DNA of 14,197 nt from Dehalococcoidia bacterium UBA2158 (GTDB taxonomy: Bacteria > Chloroflexota > Dehalococcoidia > Lucifugimonadales > UBA3495), in the NCBI GenBank assembly GCA_002328185.1, contig DCWQ01000050.1, positions 132,715-146,911 of the forward strand, read 5' to 3'. Positions 1 through 6,318 of this stretch are shown piece by piece. The stretch's first letter is position 1. Each line of letters starts with the position of its first letter. The position numbers and the translations under genes are program-made. Below the pieces are notes generated by a model, which ran no database searches, had not been told where the DNA came from, and was given only the letters and a program-made list of their open reading frames with translations.

Positions 1-90
1 TTTGGCCATTTGGCCGATCTTACTGGGCCTATATCCGGGCGATTCCCGGAGCGCCGGCGCAAGTATTAGGCGACGGCGACTAATATGGCG
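1..90. other. Spacer downstream of ftsA with small inverted repeats
   Basis: This is the end of the window beyond the ftsA stop codon. It contains a 6-bp inverted repeat, TCCGGG (34-39) and CCCGGA (45-50), with a 5-nt loop, and a perfect 10-bp palindrome GCGCCGGCGC at 51-60. Neither is followed by a T-run on the minus strand, so they do not look like a classical intrinsic terminator. They could be an attenuator or mRNA-stabilising structure between ftsA and the next gene. On the minus strand an ATG at 9-7 opens a frame running off the edge. ftsZ is the usual neighbour here, but three codons are too few to identify it. Confidence 0.4.
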
Positions 91-1335
91 CTACCTCGTT
101 GCGGTTGCTTTTTTCCTGCCCAACCCCCATCGCCAAGATTTGCTACCCATTATCGATCGGCCTCCATTCAAGGAAGACCGTGTTTCGCCCTGGTGTTTTA
201 TTCCCCAGAGGAGCAGCCCAACAGCGGCCGAGAAGGCCGGTTTTCTGAGCTGTGCCGGCAGACCAGCGATACCCTCCGGATAAGCTATTCGGACTGATCC
301 CCCCAGGGTTTTCTGGACCAGGTCCGCCAGCCCGGTCATCTCGGACCCTCCTCCGGTCAGCACCAGACCACCGGTGGGGAGTTCTCTGAGTCCGGACTGT
401 CTCACTTTCAATACGATCAACTTTATAAGTTCCAACATCCTGTCATGCAGCGGCGAGCACAAGATGCGACGTGACAGGGAATGCTTGGGCTGTCCCTGGA
501 AACTGGGAATCACGACTTCTTCTTCGGCCGCGACCAACTCGGGCATCACGCTGCCCCATTTGATTTTCATCTCTTCGGTCATATATAGCGGCGTTTTCAG
601 GGCTACGGAGAGGTCCCGCGTCAGCTGACTTCCACCCAGCGGGATCACTGCCGAGTACCAGGGCTGGCCCTGACGATATATGACGATGTCAGTGGTCCCG
701 CCGCCGATATCGACCAACACAACTCCCATCTCCCGTTCGTCTCCGCTCAGGGTCGCTTCGGCGGATGCCAGAGAATGGAGCACCATCTGCTTCACGGTTG
801 CTTTGTTGGCCTCGATCACCTTGGTGGTGTTCTTCAGGGCCACAGACTCGCCCATTACCACGTGGGCTTCCACTTCAACCAAGTTGCCGTGCAGGCCTAC
901 CGGATTGCGGATGCCTGACATGCCATCGACGTGATAGCCGATGGGAATCACGTGCAGGACTTCTTGGTTCGGGCCTACGTCAGGGAAGGATCCCCGCAGC
1001 AAACGGTCTAGCAATTTGCCGGAGATGTCGCCCACGTCATCGGGGTTGTCCACCACTTCTTTGGTGTTCAGTGAACTCAGGTGAGTCCCGGTGACACTGG
1101 TATACACACCGGAGGGCGCACCGTTCCCGACATACCGCTGGGCCTCTTCCATGGCGGCTCGGACCGTCTCTTGGACTTCTTCGATGTTCTCGATCCGGCC
1201 CCTCTGCATACCCTGGGAGGTTACAACTCCAGTGCCCAGCACCTTGAGTTCTCCCTCGGTACCCACACGGGCCATGATGGAGGTAACTTTATCAGTGCCG
1301 ATGTCGACCGCTGTATAAAACGTGTCTCTTGCCAA
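91..1335 (-). CDS. ftsA: Cell division protein FtsA
   Basis: FtsA is the actin-like ATP-binding protein that anchors FtsZ filaments to the inner face of the membrane and recruits later division proteins. From the TTG at 1335 the protein has 414 residues, normal for the family. Actin-fold signatures are visible: VDIGTD near residues 10-15 (phosphate 1), DIGGGTTD near 209-216 (phosphate 2) and GLVLTGGGS near 323-331 (adenosine motif). The FtsA-specific SHS2 (1C) domain lies at about 81-166 and includes HVIPIGYHVDG and NPVGLHG. The last 19 residues (SKSWRWGLGRKK and following) are basic and aromatic, as expected for the C-terminal membrane-targeting helix. The frame is open back to an ATG at 1572, but that would overlap rsmH by about 150 bp and add a non-conserved, repeat-encoded N-terminus. 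A strong AAGGAAGG site 7 nt before the TTG supports the shorter form. It lies downstream of rsmH on the same strand. Confidence 0.93.
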   Translation of the reverse strand: MARDTFYTAVDIGTDKVTSIMARVGTEGELKVLGTGVVTSQGMQRGRIENIEEVQETVRAAMEEAQRYVGNGAPSGVYTSVTGTHLSSLNTKEVVDNPDDVGDISGKLLDRLLRGSFPDVGPNQEVLHVIPIGYHVDGMSGIRNPVGLHGNLVEVEAHVVMGESVALKNTTKVIEANKATVKQMVLHSLASAEATLSGDEREMGVVLVDIGGGTTDIVIYRQGQPWYSAVIPLGGSQLTRDLSVALKTPLYMTEEMKIKWGSVMPELVAAEEEVVIPSFQGQPKHSLSRRILCSPLHDRMLELIKLIVLKVRQSGLRELPTGGLVLTGGGSEMTGLADLVQKTLGGSVRIAYPEGIAGLPAQLRKPAFSAAVGLLLWGIKHQGETRSSLNGGRSIMGSKSWRWGLGRKKATATR

Positions 1336-1342
1336 CCTGTCA

Positions 1343-1350
1343 CCTTCCTT
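1343..1350 (-). promoter_or_regulatory. Ribosome binding site fixing the ftsA TTG start
   Basis: On the minus strand AAGGAAGG stands 7 nt upstream of the TTG at 1335-1333. It is the only good Shine-Dalgarno match near the conserved start of the actin fold, and it decides between this start and the upstream ATG at 1572 inside rsmH. Confidence 0.75.
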
Positions 1351-1360
1351 ATTCTTGCCG

Positions 1361-1445
1361 TTTGACCGACGGGCTAGGTCCGCTTGATCACCCGCAATAT
1401 TCCTGTTTGATAGCCGGACTAGATCCGCTCGACCACCCGCAGTTT
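1361..1445. repeat. Imperfect direct repeat, 45-bp period, at rsmH 3' end
   Basis: Positions 1361-1400 and 1406-1445 align without gaps at 31 of 40 bases. On the minus strand the upstream copy (1406-1445) holds the last codons and TAG stop of rsmH (coding LRVVERI). The downstream copy (1361-1400) reproduces the same arrangement, including an in-register TAG at 1376-1374 (would code LRVIKRT). It looks like a tandem duplication of the rsmH tail that has since diverged. It fills most of the rsmH-ftsA spacer. Confidence 0.75.
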
Positions 1446-2375
1446 GGCGCTGCGGCTTCGCGGGTTGGATTGGACTTCTTCGTCGGACGGTTTGATTACC
1501 CGTCGGTTGATGATCCTGATACGGGGCGTCTGACCGCAGACACATACCGGCAAACGGGGAGGGCAGACGCAAGTGGCTGCCTCGCTGTTGAAAAACGATT
1601 TGATAATCCGGTCTTCCAGGCTGTGATAACTGATCACTGCCAATCGGCCTTCGACAGCCAGCAGGCCGATTGCAGCGTCAAGTCCGCGCTCCACATTGGA
1701 GAGCTCATCGTTGACTTCGATGCGCAGTGCTTGAAACGTCTTGGTGGCCGGATTGACCCTTTGGCCGGGTTGACGCCCCAAGAGCCCACCTACTATGGAA
1801 GCCAAATGGCCGGTGGTCGTCACCGGCCGCTCTTTGATGATGGCTCTGGCGATGCTCATGCCCTGAGGTTCTTCCCCGTAGCGCCGGATCAACTGACCTA
1901 GTTCTCGTTCGTCGTAAGTGTTTACTATCTCTTCGGCGGTCAGGTCTCCATCTGGGTCGTATCGCATATCCAGCAGTTCGTCGGTCTGGAAACTCAGTCC
2001 GTAGCCGAGGGTTTCCACTTGGCGGGAAGAGAACCCCAGGTCCAACAAGATGCCGTTGACCTCACAGATCTTCTGTTCCGCTGCTAGTTCAACCATGTCG
2101 GCGTAGTTGCCCGGAGCGGGCATAAACCGGCCGGCGAACTCTGCCAACCTGGACTGGGCGGTCTGTAAGGAGCGGGAGTCCCAGTCGATTCCCAGCACGG
2201 CTTTCACCTGTGGGTCGGCTTGGAGTATGGCCTGGGCATGGCCTCCTTCTCCGGTGGTGCCATCCACATAGACTCCGCCCTCTTGCAGCATCAACCGATG
2301 GACTGTCTCCATCAGAAGGACCGGCTGGTGAGAGATCGGTAGGTCTCTATCGGATGTATGACCAGTTTCGTCCAT
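1419..2375 (-). CDS. rsmH: 16S rRNA (cytosine-1402-N4)-methyltransferase RsmH (MraW)
   Basis: RsmH uses S-adenosylmethionine to methylate N4 of C1402 in the decoding centre of 16S rRNA. From the ATG at 2375 the protein has 318 residues, typical of the family. Conserved blocks in order are HQPVLL at 16-21, the SAM-binding DGTTGEGGHA at 38-47, DLGFSS at 112-117, DMRYDP at 136-141, FQALRIEVNDEL at 214-225, ISYHSLEDR at 248-256, and the cysteine motif CVCPPRLPVCVCG at 269-281. The frame is open to an ATG at 2468 (349 residues, preceded directly by an in-frame TAA), but the 31 extra residues are not like RsmH, which normally begins shortly before the HQPVLL block. The chosen start has a GGAG only 3 nt away and a hairpin just upstream, so initiation may be weak or controlled. 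No mraZ precedes it, and ftsA follows. Confidence 0.95.
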   Translation of the reverse strand: MDETGHTSDRDLPISHQPVLLMETVHRLMLQEGGVYVDGTTGEGGHAQAILQADPQVKAVLGIDWDSRSLQTAQSRLAEFAGRFMPAPGNYADMVELAAEQKICEVNGILLDLGFSSRQVETLGYGLSFQTDELLDMRYDPDGDLTAEEIVNTYDERELGQLIRRYGEEPQGMSIARAIIKERPVTTTGHLASIVGGLLGRQPGQRVNPATKTFQALRIEVNDELSNVERGLDAAIGLLAVEGRLAVISYHSLEDRIIKSFFNSEAATCVCPPRLPVCVCGQTPRIRIINRRVIKPSDEEVQSNPRSRSAKLRVVERI

Positions 2376-2387
2376 AAACTCCGTTAG

Positions 2388-2409
2388 CCAAGAGCTTGGT
2401 CGCTCTTGG
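2388..2409 (-). promoter_or_regulatory. Hairpin in rsmH translation initiation region
   Basis: On the minus strand CCAAGAGC, a 6-nt loop (GACCAA) and GCTCTTGG form a perfect 8-bp stem. It ends 12 nt before the chosen rsmH ATG, just upstream of its GGAG. It could present or restrict the ribosome binding site. If the longer rsmH start were used, it would lie within coding sequence and could be chance. Confidence 0.45.
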
Positions 2410-2658
2410 GACAATTCCTCTGGTCTTGTCAGGGTTGCTTGTGCCACCGGCGCTCCCGTCCGCCCCATTTATCGAGGCGGTCACATCACTTCTTTCTGGC
2501 AACATCCACATCAGTAAATCCGGCCGAAATGCGCTTGAATCCATGGAGTTGACCCGTAGACCCCGCCGCCCGGCTACCGTTTAGCCGATGCGATTGCAAC
2601 TGACAGTACCAACTTGTAAACATAACCGTCAATAAAATTTGGTGTGAGTTTTAATCTA

Positions 2659-2686
2659 ATTTTAATTTTATGTCATTTTTGGTCAA
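2659..2686 (-). promoter_or_regulatory. Sigma-70-like promoter candidate for rsmH-ftsA
   Basis: On the minus strand TTGACC (2686-2681) is followed after 16 nt by TAAAAT (2664-2659), close to the TTGACA/TATAAT consensus. It lies in an unusually AT-rich patch of an otherwise GC-rich region. Transcription would begin near 2652 and leave a leader of roughly 275 nt before the ATG at 2375. A second -35-like TTGACG sits at 2632-2627 without a convincing -10. Confidence 0.55.
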
Positions 2687-2712
2687 AATCTAAGAACAAG
2701 CCAAGGGACCAC

Positions 2713-2758
2713 GCCCGGCCCAAGGCAGTTGACGGGCCTGACCCCGGCCCTGCCGGGC
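2713..2758. repeat. GC-rich inverted-repeat stretch between divergent promoters
   Basis: GCCCGGC (2713-2719) is the reverse complement of GCCGGGC (2752-2758). Nested inside, GGGCC (2734-2738) pairs with GGCCC (2746-2750), and GGCAG (2724-2728) could instead pair with CTGCC (2750-2754). The segment sits between the two promoter candidates. It might be a bidirectional insulator or a remnant of a terminator, but there is no T-run. Confidence 0.35.
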
Positions 2759-2815
2759 CATGAGATTCGGCGTCCGTTTTGTACGCTGATTATGGAGAGT
2801 GCCAAAAGGAAGGTA

Positions 2816-2824
2816 TGTTATAAT
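2816..2824 (+). promoter_or_regulatory. Extended -10 promoter candidate for tig-clpP-clpX
   Basis: TG at 2816-2817, one base, then a perfect TATAAT at 2819-2824 form an extended -10 element. No good -35 hexamer stands 17 nt upstream, which is tolerated in extended -10 promoters. The expected start point near 2831 gives a leader of about 115 nt to the tig start. Confidence 0.6.
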
Positions 2825-2869
2825 CGTGTCTACCCGAACACACCAAAAGGCCACCGCTGCGCCCGGCAT

Positions 2870-2885
2870 TTGATCTCTAGATCAA
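2870..2885. promoter_or_regulatory. Inverted repeat in tig leader, possible operator
   Basis: TTGATC and GATCAA flank a TCTA spacer, giving 6-bp arms about 40 nt downstream of the predicted transcription start. The size and symmetry fit a small dimeric repressor site or a weak hairpin. It is not a CIRCE (HrcA) sequence. No regulator is identified. Confidence 0.3.
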
Positions 2886-2899
2886 CCACTCGAATCTGA

Positions 2900-2920
2900 T
2901 GGCCGTTTCACACCCGGCCA
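2900..2920 (+). promoter_or_regulatory. Hairpin just upstream of the tig ribosome binding site
   Basis: TGGCCG (2900-2905) and CGGCCA (2915-2920) form a 6-bp stem with a 9-nt loop, ending 11 nt before the GGAGAGG ribosome binding site at 2932-2938. It may shape access of the ribosome to tig. Confidence 0.35.
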
Positions 2921-2945
2921 AGGCATATTACGGAGAGGAAAGGCG

Positions 2946-4310
2946 TTGAACGTCACTAAGGACTCGGTCACAACCACAGAGGTCACCCTAACCATATCCA
3001 TGGATGCCGACGACGAGGAACCCTTTCTCAACCGGTCGTATAGAAGAGTCGCCAGCCGCGTCCGCATCCCCGGGTTTCGCCCCGGCAAAGCCCCCCGGGC
3101 GGTTGTTGAGAGCCACATGGGCCGGGAAGCTCTGGTCCACGAAGCGCTTGAATTCATGATTCCCGAGTCTTTGGACCAGGTGTTGAAGGACGAAGACATC
3201 CAGGCTTTCATGGAACCCCAGTTGGAAGTTATCGACATGGCCCCCGTGTCGTTCAAAGCCGTGGTACCCCTTGAGCCAGTGGTGGAGCTGGGCGAGTTCC
3301 AGGCCATCCGCCTGGAGCGGGAAACGGTTGAAGTCACCGGCGACCAGGTGGACCACGTGCTGGAAGACCTGCGGTTCGAGTCGGCACCCTGGGAACCGGT
3401 GAAACGCCCGCTGGCCTTTGGCGACCTGGTTACTATGAACGTCAAAGGATCCATCGAGGGCGAAGAAGTCATCGATGACAACGGCATCGATTACATCCCC
3501 GCCATGGACAACAACATGCCCTTCCCCGGCTTCTCCGTTTATCTGGAGGGCATGGCCGAAGAACAGAACAAGGAATTCACGCTGTCCGTTCCCGACGATT
3601 ACCCCCAGGAGAACTACGCCGGCAAAGAGTGCAGGTTCAACGTAGAAGTTCTGGCCATTAAAGAGAAAAATCTGCCAGAGCTGGACGACGAATTCGCCAA
3701 GGGCGTCCGCGATGGTTACGAGAGTTTGGAAGCCCTCACCGACTTCGTGCGGCAGCGTCTCATCGACGAAGCTGAGGTGAATGAAACCCGGCGTCTGGAG
3801 GCGTCCAGCCTCGAAGAGCTCAAAAAGCTGGCCAAAATCGAGGCCTCAGTACTGGTCTATCAACGTGAATTGGATTTAATGTACGAGGAGCGCGAAAGGT
3901 CCCTGCGCAACCAGCAGATAGACATGGAGCTCTACCTTAGTTATTCAGGCCAGACTGAGGATGAACTTAGGGAGCAGATGAAGCCTCAGGCCGAAGAGCG
4001 GCTGAACACAATGCTGGTGCTGCGAAAGCTGGCCGATCTGGAGAATATCGAAATCTCCGACGAAGACGTAGAAGGCGAGATCACCAACTTGATATCGTCC
4101 ACCGCAGGCGAATCAGAAACGGCTATGAGGCAGGCACTGAATACGGAGAACGCCAAAGAGTCGGTCCGATCATCCCTGATGAACCGGAAGATAATGGCCC
4201 GGTTGGTGGAGATTACCCAGGGTGGGGAATCCGCCGCCACAGCCATCGCTGAACCTGAAGAAACAAATCAAGAAACCGAACCGGAAGAGGAATCTTCACC
4301 GGCCGAATAA
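2946..4310 (+). CDS. tig: Trigger factor (ribosome-associated chaperone, peptidyl-prolyl isomerase)
   Basis: Trigger factor binds the ribosome beside the exit tunnel and shields nascent chains. The 454-residue length is normal. The N-terminal ribosome-binding domain has the signature GFRPGKAP at residues 43-50. An FKBP-type prolyl isomerase domain covers about 155-240 (AFGDLVTMNVKGS, then FTLSVPDDYP), followed by NLPELDDEFAK, which begins the alpha-helical C-terminal chaperone domain (about 250-430). The tail is acidic and glutamate-rich. The start is a TTG with a strong GGAGAGG 7 nt upstream (2932-2938). It is the first gene of the tig-clpP-clpX cluster; clpP follows after 25 nt. Confidence 0.96.
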   Translation: MNVTKDSVTTTEVTLTISMDADDEEPFLNRSYRRVASRVRIPGFRPGKAPRAVVESHMGREALVHEALEFMIPESLDQVLKDEDIQAFMEPQLEVIDMAPVSFKAVVPLEPVVELGEFQAIRLERETVEVTGDQVDHVLEDLRFESAPWEPVKRPLAFGDLVTMNVKGSIEGEEVIDDNGIDYIPAMDNNMPFPGFSVYLEGMAEEQNKEFTLSVPDDYPQENYAGKECRFNVEVLAIKEKNLPELDDEFAKGVRDGYESLEALTDFVRQRLIDEAEVNETRRLEASSLEELKKLAKIEASVLVYQRELDLMYEERERSLRNQQIDMELYLSYSGQTEDELREQMKPQAEERLNTMLVLRKLADLENIEISDEDVEGEITNLISSTAGESETAMRQALNTENAKESVRSSLMNRKIMARLVEITQGGESAATAIAEPEETNQETEPEEESSPAE

Positions 4311-4335
4311 GCAACAGAATAAGGAGCACACGTCG

Positions 4336-4977
4336 ATGCAAGACCTTCCCAACGCCAACGGACTATTCGTACCACAATCAATCGTGCCTATGGTCATCGA
4401 GACCAGCCCAAGGGGCGAACGGGCATTCGATATATATTCCCTTCTACTGAAAGAGCGGATCATATTCCTGGGAACGCCCATCAATGACCAGGTGGCAAAC
4501 CTGATCATCGCCCAACTCCTATTCCTTGAAAGGGAAGACCCGGACAAGGGCATCAACCTCTACATCAACAGCCCCGGCGGCGTAATAAGCGCCGGCTTGG
4601 CGATCTACGACACCATGCACCTGATTAAGTCGGAAGTCTCGACGATCTGCATCGGCATGGCGGCCAGCATGGCCACCATCCTTCTCTCGGGCGGGGAAAA
4701 GGGCAAGCGCTACGTGCTGCCCAATTCTACGGTCCACATGCATCAACCCATGGGCGGCGCTCAGGGTCAGGCTACAGACATCGAGATCGCGGCCCGGGAG
4801 ATCATCCGGCTGCAGGACAAGATCCGCACAATGCTGTCGGAGAACACCGGTCAGACCTACGACAAGATCGCCCGGGACACCGACCGCGACTACTACCTCA
4901 CTGCCGAGCAGGCGGTTGAGTATTCTTTGGTTGACGAAATTCTTGGTTCAGCGGGGATCGAAGAAAAAGATTCCTAA
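4336..4977 (+). CDS. clpP: ATP-dependent Clp protease proteolytic subunit ClpP
   Basis: ClpP is the serine peptidase that forms the barrel of the ClpXP protease. The 213-residue protein has the complete catalytic triad: Ser111 in GMAASMA, His136 in HMHQP and Asp185 in DTDRDYYL. Other family blocks are INSPGG at 78-82 and following, and the C-terminal AVEYSLVDEIL. The N-terminus contains VPMVIETSPRGERAFDIYS, the usual region just after a short propeptide. The frame is open upstream into tig (from 4222), but AAGGAG at 4321-4326, 9 nt before the ATG at 4336, decides the start. It lies between tig and clpX and is probably co-transcribed with both. Confidence 0.97.
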   Translation: MQDLPNANGLFVPQSIVPMVIETSPRGERAFDIYSLLLKERIIFLGTPINDQVANLIIAQLLFLEREDPDKGINLYINSPGGVISAGLAIYDTMHLIKSEVSTICIGMAASMATILLSGGEKGKRYVLPNSTVHMHQPMGGAQGQATDIEIAAREIIRLQDKIRTMLSENTGQTYDKIARDTDRDYYLTAEQAVEYSLVDEILGSAGIEEKDS

Positions 4978-5011
4978 ACGGCAAACAACAAAATGGATCT
5001 GTGTAGGGTTT

Positions 5012-5017
5012 GAGGGG
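5012..5017 (+). promoter_or_regulatory. Ribosome binding site choosing the clpX GTG start
   Basis: GAGGGG lies 5 nt before the GTG at 5023. A second GTG at 5017 overlaps this site and could not use it, so 5023 is preferred. Confidence 0.6.
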
Positions 5018-5022
5018 TGAGT

Positions 5023-6318
5023 GTGGCAAACGGAAGAAGTGGGACCAGGCTTTCGCGGTGTTCATTCTGTGAGAAACCCCAGCCTCGTTCGGACATGGTG
5101 ATTGCCGGCGAAGGCAAGGCGGCGGTCTGCTACGACTGCATCCGGGTGCTTGGCCAAGTGGTGGAAGAGGAGACTCCTCCGCCGCCCAAAAAGTTCGAAC
5201 CGGCCAAACCGCTGGCCCCGCGAGAGATCTATTCCAACCTGGACATCTACGTGGTTGGCCAGGAGAAAGCGAAAAAGGCCCTCAGCGTAGCGGTCTACAA
5301 TCACTTTAAGCGCATCTGGAATGGGCACCAACGCAGCGGTTCCGATGTCGAACTCCAGAAGACCAACATCTTACTCGTTGGCCCCACCGGCTGCGGCAAG
5401 ACCCTCTTGGCCGAAACCTTGGCCCGCACCCTGGACGTCCCCTTTGCAGTGTGTGACGCCACATCCCTAACTGAGTCCGGGTACGTTGGCGAGGATGTCG
5501 AGAATATCCTCCTCAGGCTGATCCAGGCGGCAGACTGGGATGTGAACCGCGCCGAGCATGGCATTATCTACATCGACGAATTGGATAAAATCGCGCGGAA
5601 AGAGGGCCTGAACCGGTCCATCACCCGCGACGTTTCTGGCGAGGGCGTTCAGCAAGAGTTGCTGAAGATAGTTGAGGGCTGCGTCGCAAACGTGCCACCC
5701 CAGGGCGGCCGCAAACATCCCCACCAGGAATTCCTCCAGATCGACACCCGTCACATCCTGTTCATCTGCGGCGGCGCGTTCGATGGCCTGGAAGAGATCG
5801 TCGCCAATCGGCTTGGGGCCGGATCATCCCAAATGGGGTTCTTGGCCGGCGGACGAGACGGCGTGGAACTGGACGGAAGCGCGCTGACCCAGGTGATCCC
5901 CGAAGACCTTCTAGGGTATGGCTTCATCCCTGAGATGGTGGGAAGGCTGCCGGTGACCGTGGGCCTGAAATCTCTCGACAAAGATTCGTTGATCCGGGTG
6001 CTCACGGAGCCTAAGAACGCCATCGTGAAACAGTATCAACATCTGTTCAAGATGGACGACGTTGAATTGGAATTCACCGCAAAGGCCTTAGAAGCAGCGG
6101 CAGAACGAGCGTTAGAGCACCAGACCGGCGCACGCTGTTTGCGGTACGTCATCGAAGACACACTTTTGGACGTGATGTACGACCTGCCGTCTTTGGACGA
6201 AGTTGTCCGCTGCGTAGTGGACCGTGATGCGATCGAAGGAAATGCTGCTCCTAGCATGTTCGCCGAGGACGGACGGGAGATCGAACTTCCGCCCCATCCG
6301 ATAAAGAAGTCGGCTTAG
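5023..6318 (+). CDS. clpX: ATP-dependent Clp protease ATP-binding subunit ClpX
   Basis: ClpX is the hexameric AAA+ unfoldase that feeds substrates into ClpP. Numbered from the GTG at 5023 (431 residues), the N-terminal zinc-binding domain has Cys13, Cys16, Cys36 and Cys39. A proline-rich linker follows. The AAA+ core shows Walker A GPTGCGKT (120-127), the pore loop GYVG (153-156), Walker B IIYIDE (181-186), the RKH loop (230-232), the arginine finger in GFIPEMVGRLP (Arg308) and sensor-2 GAR (369-371). The ClpP-docking tripeptide is MGF (271-273), a hydrophobic variant of the usual IGF. Two alternative GTG starts differ by two residues. It follows clpP after 45 nt. Its TAG stop overlaps the TAA stop of the opposing PurN-like gene, so there is no room for a terminator between them. 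Confidence 0.96.
   Translation: MANGRSGTRLSRCSFCEKPQPRSDMVIAGEGKAAVCYDCIRVLGQVVEEETPPPPKKFEPAKPLAPREIYSNLDIYVVGQEKAKKALSVAVYNHFKRIWNGHQRSGSDVELQKTNILLVGPTGCGKTLLAETLARTLDVPFAVCDATSLTESGYVGEDVENILLRLIQAADWDVNRAEHGIIYIDELDKIARKEGLNRSITRDVSGEGVQQELLKIVEGCVANVPPQGGRKHPHQEFLQIDTRHILFICGGAFDGLEEIVANRLGAGSSQMGFLAGGRDGVELDGSALTQVIPEDLLGYGFIPEMVGRLPVTVGLKSLDKDSLIRVLTEPKNAIVKQYQHLFKMDDVELEFTAKALEAAAERALEHQTGARCLRYVIEDTLLDVMYDLPSLDEVVRCVVDRDAIEGNAAPSMFAEDGREIELPPHPIKKSA

Larger units (their letters stand above)
2376..2945. other. Divergent intergenic region between rsmH and tig
   Basis: About 570 bp separate the divergent rsmH and tig starts. From the rsmH side it holds a hairpin at the translation start (2388-2409), an AT-rich segment at roughly 2620-2695 with a sigma-70-like promoter on the minus strand, a GC-rich inverted-repeat stretch (2713-2758), and a plus-strand promoter candidate with a structured tig leader (2819-2945). 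Short frames here (minus 2347-2544, plus 2396-2584) have no good ribosome binding site and no recognisable product. No tRNA, riboswitch or CIRCE element was recognised. Confidence 0.7.

Noticed and set aside
1..9. Minus-strand ATG opening a frame at the window edge, possible ftsZ start
   Set aside because: Only three codons are visible and no convincing ribosome binding site precedes it; position alone does not identify ftsZ.
1336..1572. Longer ftsA start at ATG 1572
   Set aside because: It would overlap rsmH by about 150 bp and add a non-conserved, repeat-encoded N-terminus; the TTG at 1335 has a strong ribosome binding site.
1329..1901. 190-codon plus-strand frame antisense to rsmH
   Set aside because: Shadow of rsmH, no ribosome binding site or recognisable domain.
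2347..2544. 65-codon minus-strand frame in the rsmH leader, overlapping the rsmH start
   Set aside because: No Shine-Dalgarno sequence before its ATG and no recognisable product. A coupled leader peptide cannot be excluded but has no positive support.
2396..2584. 62-codon plus-strand frame with a hydrophobic stretch
   Set aside because: It is antisense to the rsmH leader and 5' region, has no ribosome binding site and no family resemblance.
2700..2945. Possible tRNA or small RNA in the tig upstream region
   Set aside because: No T-loop consensus or cloverleaf could be formed; the structure seen is limited to short inverted repeats.
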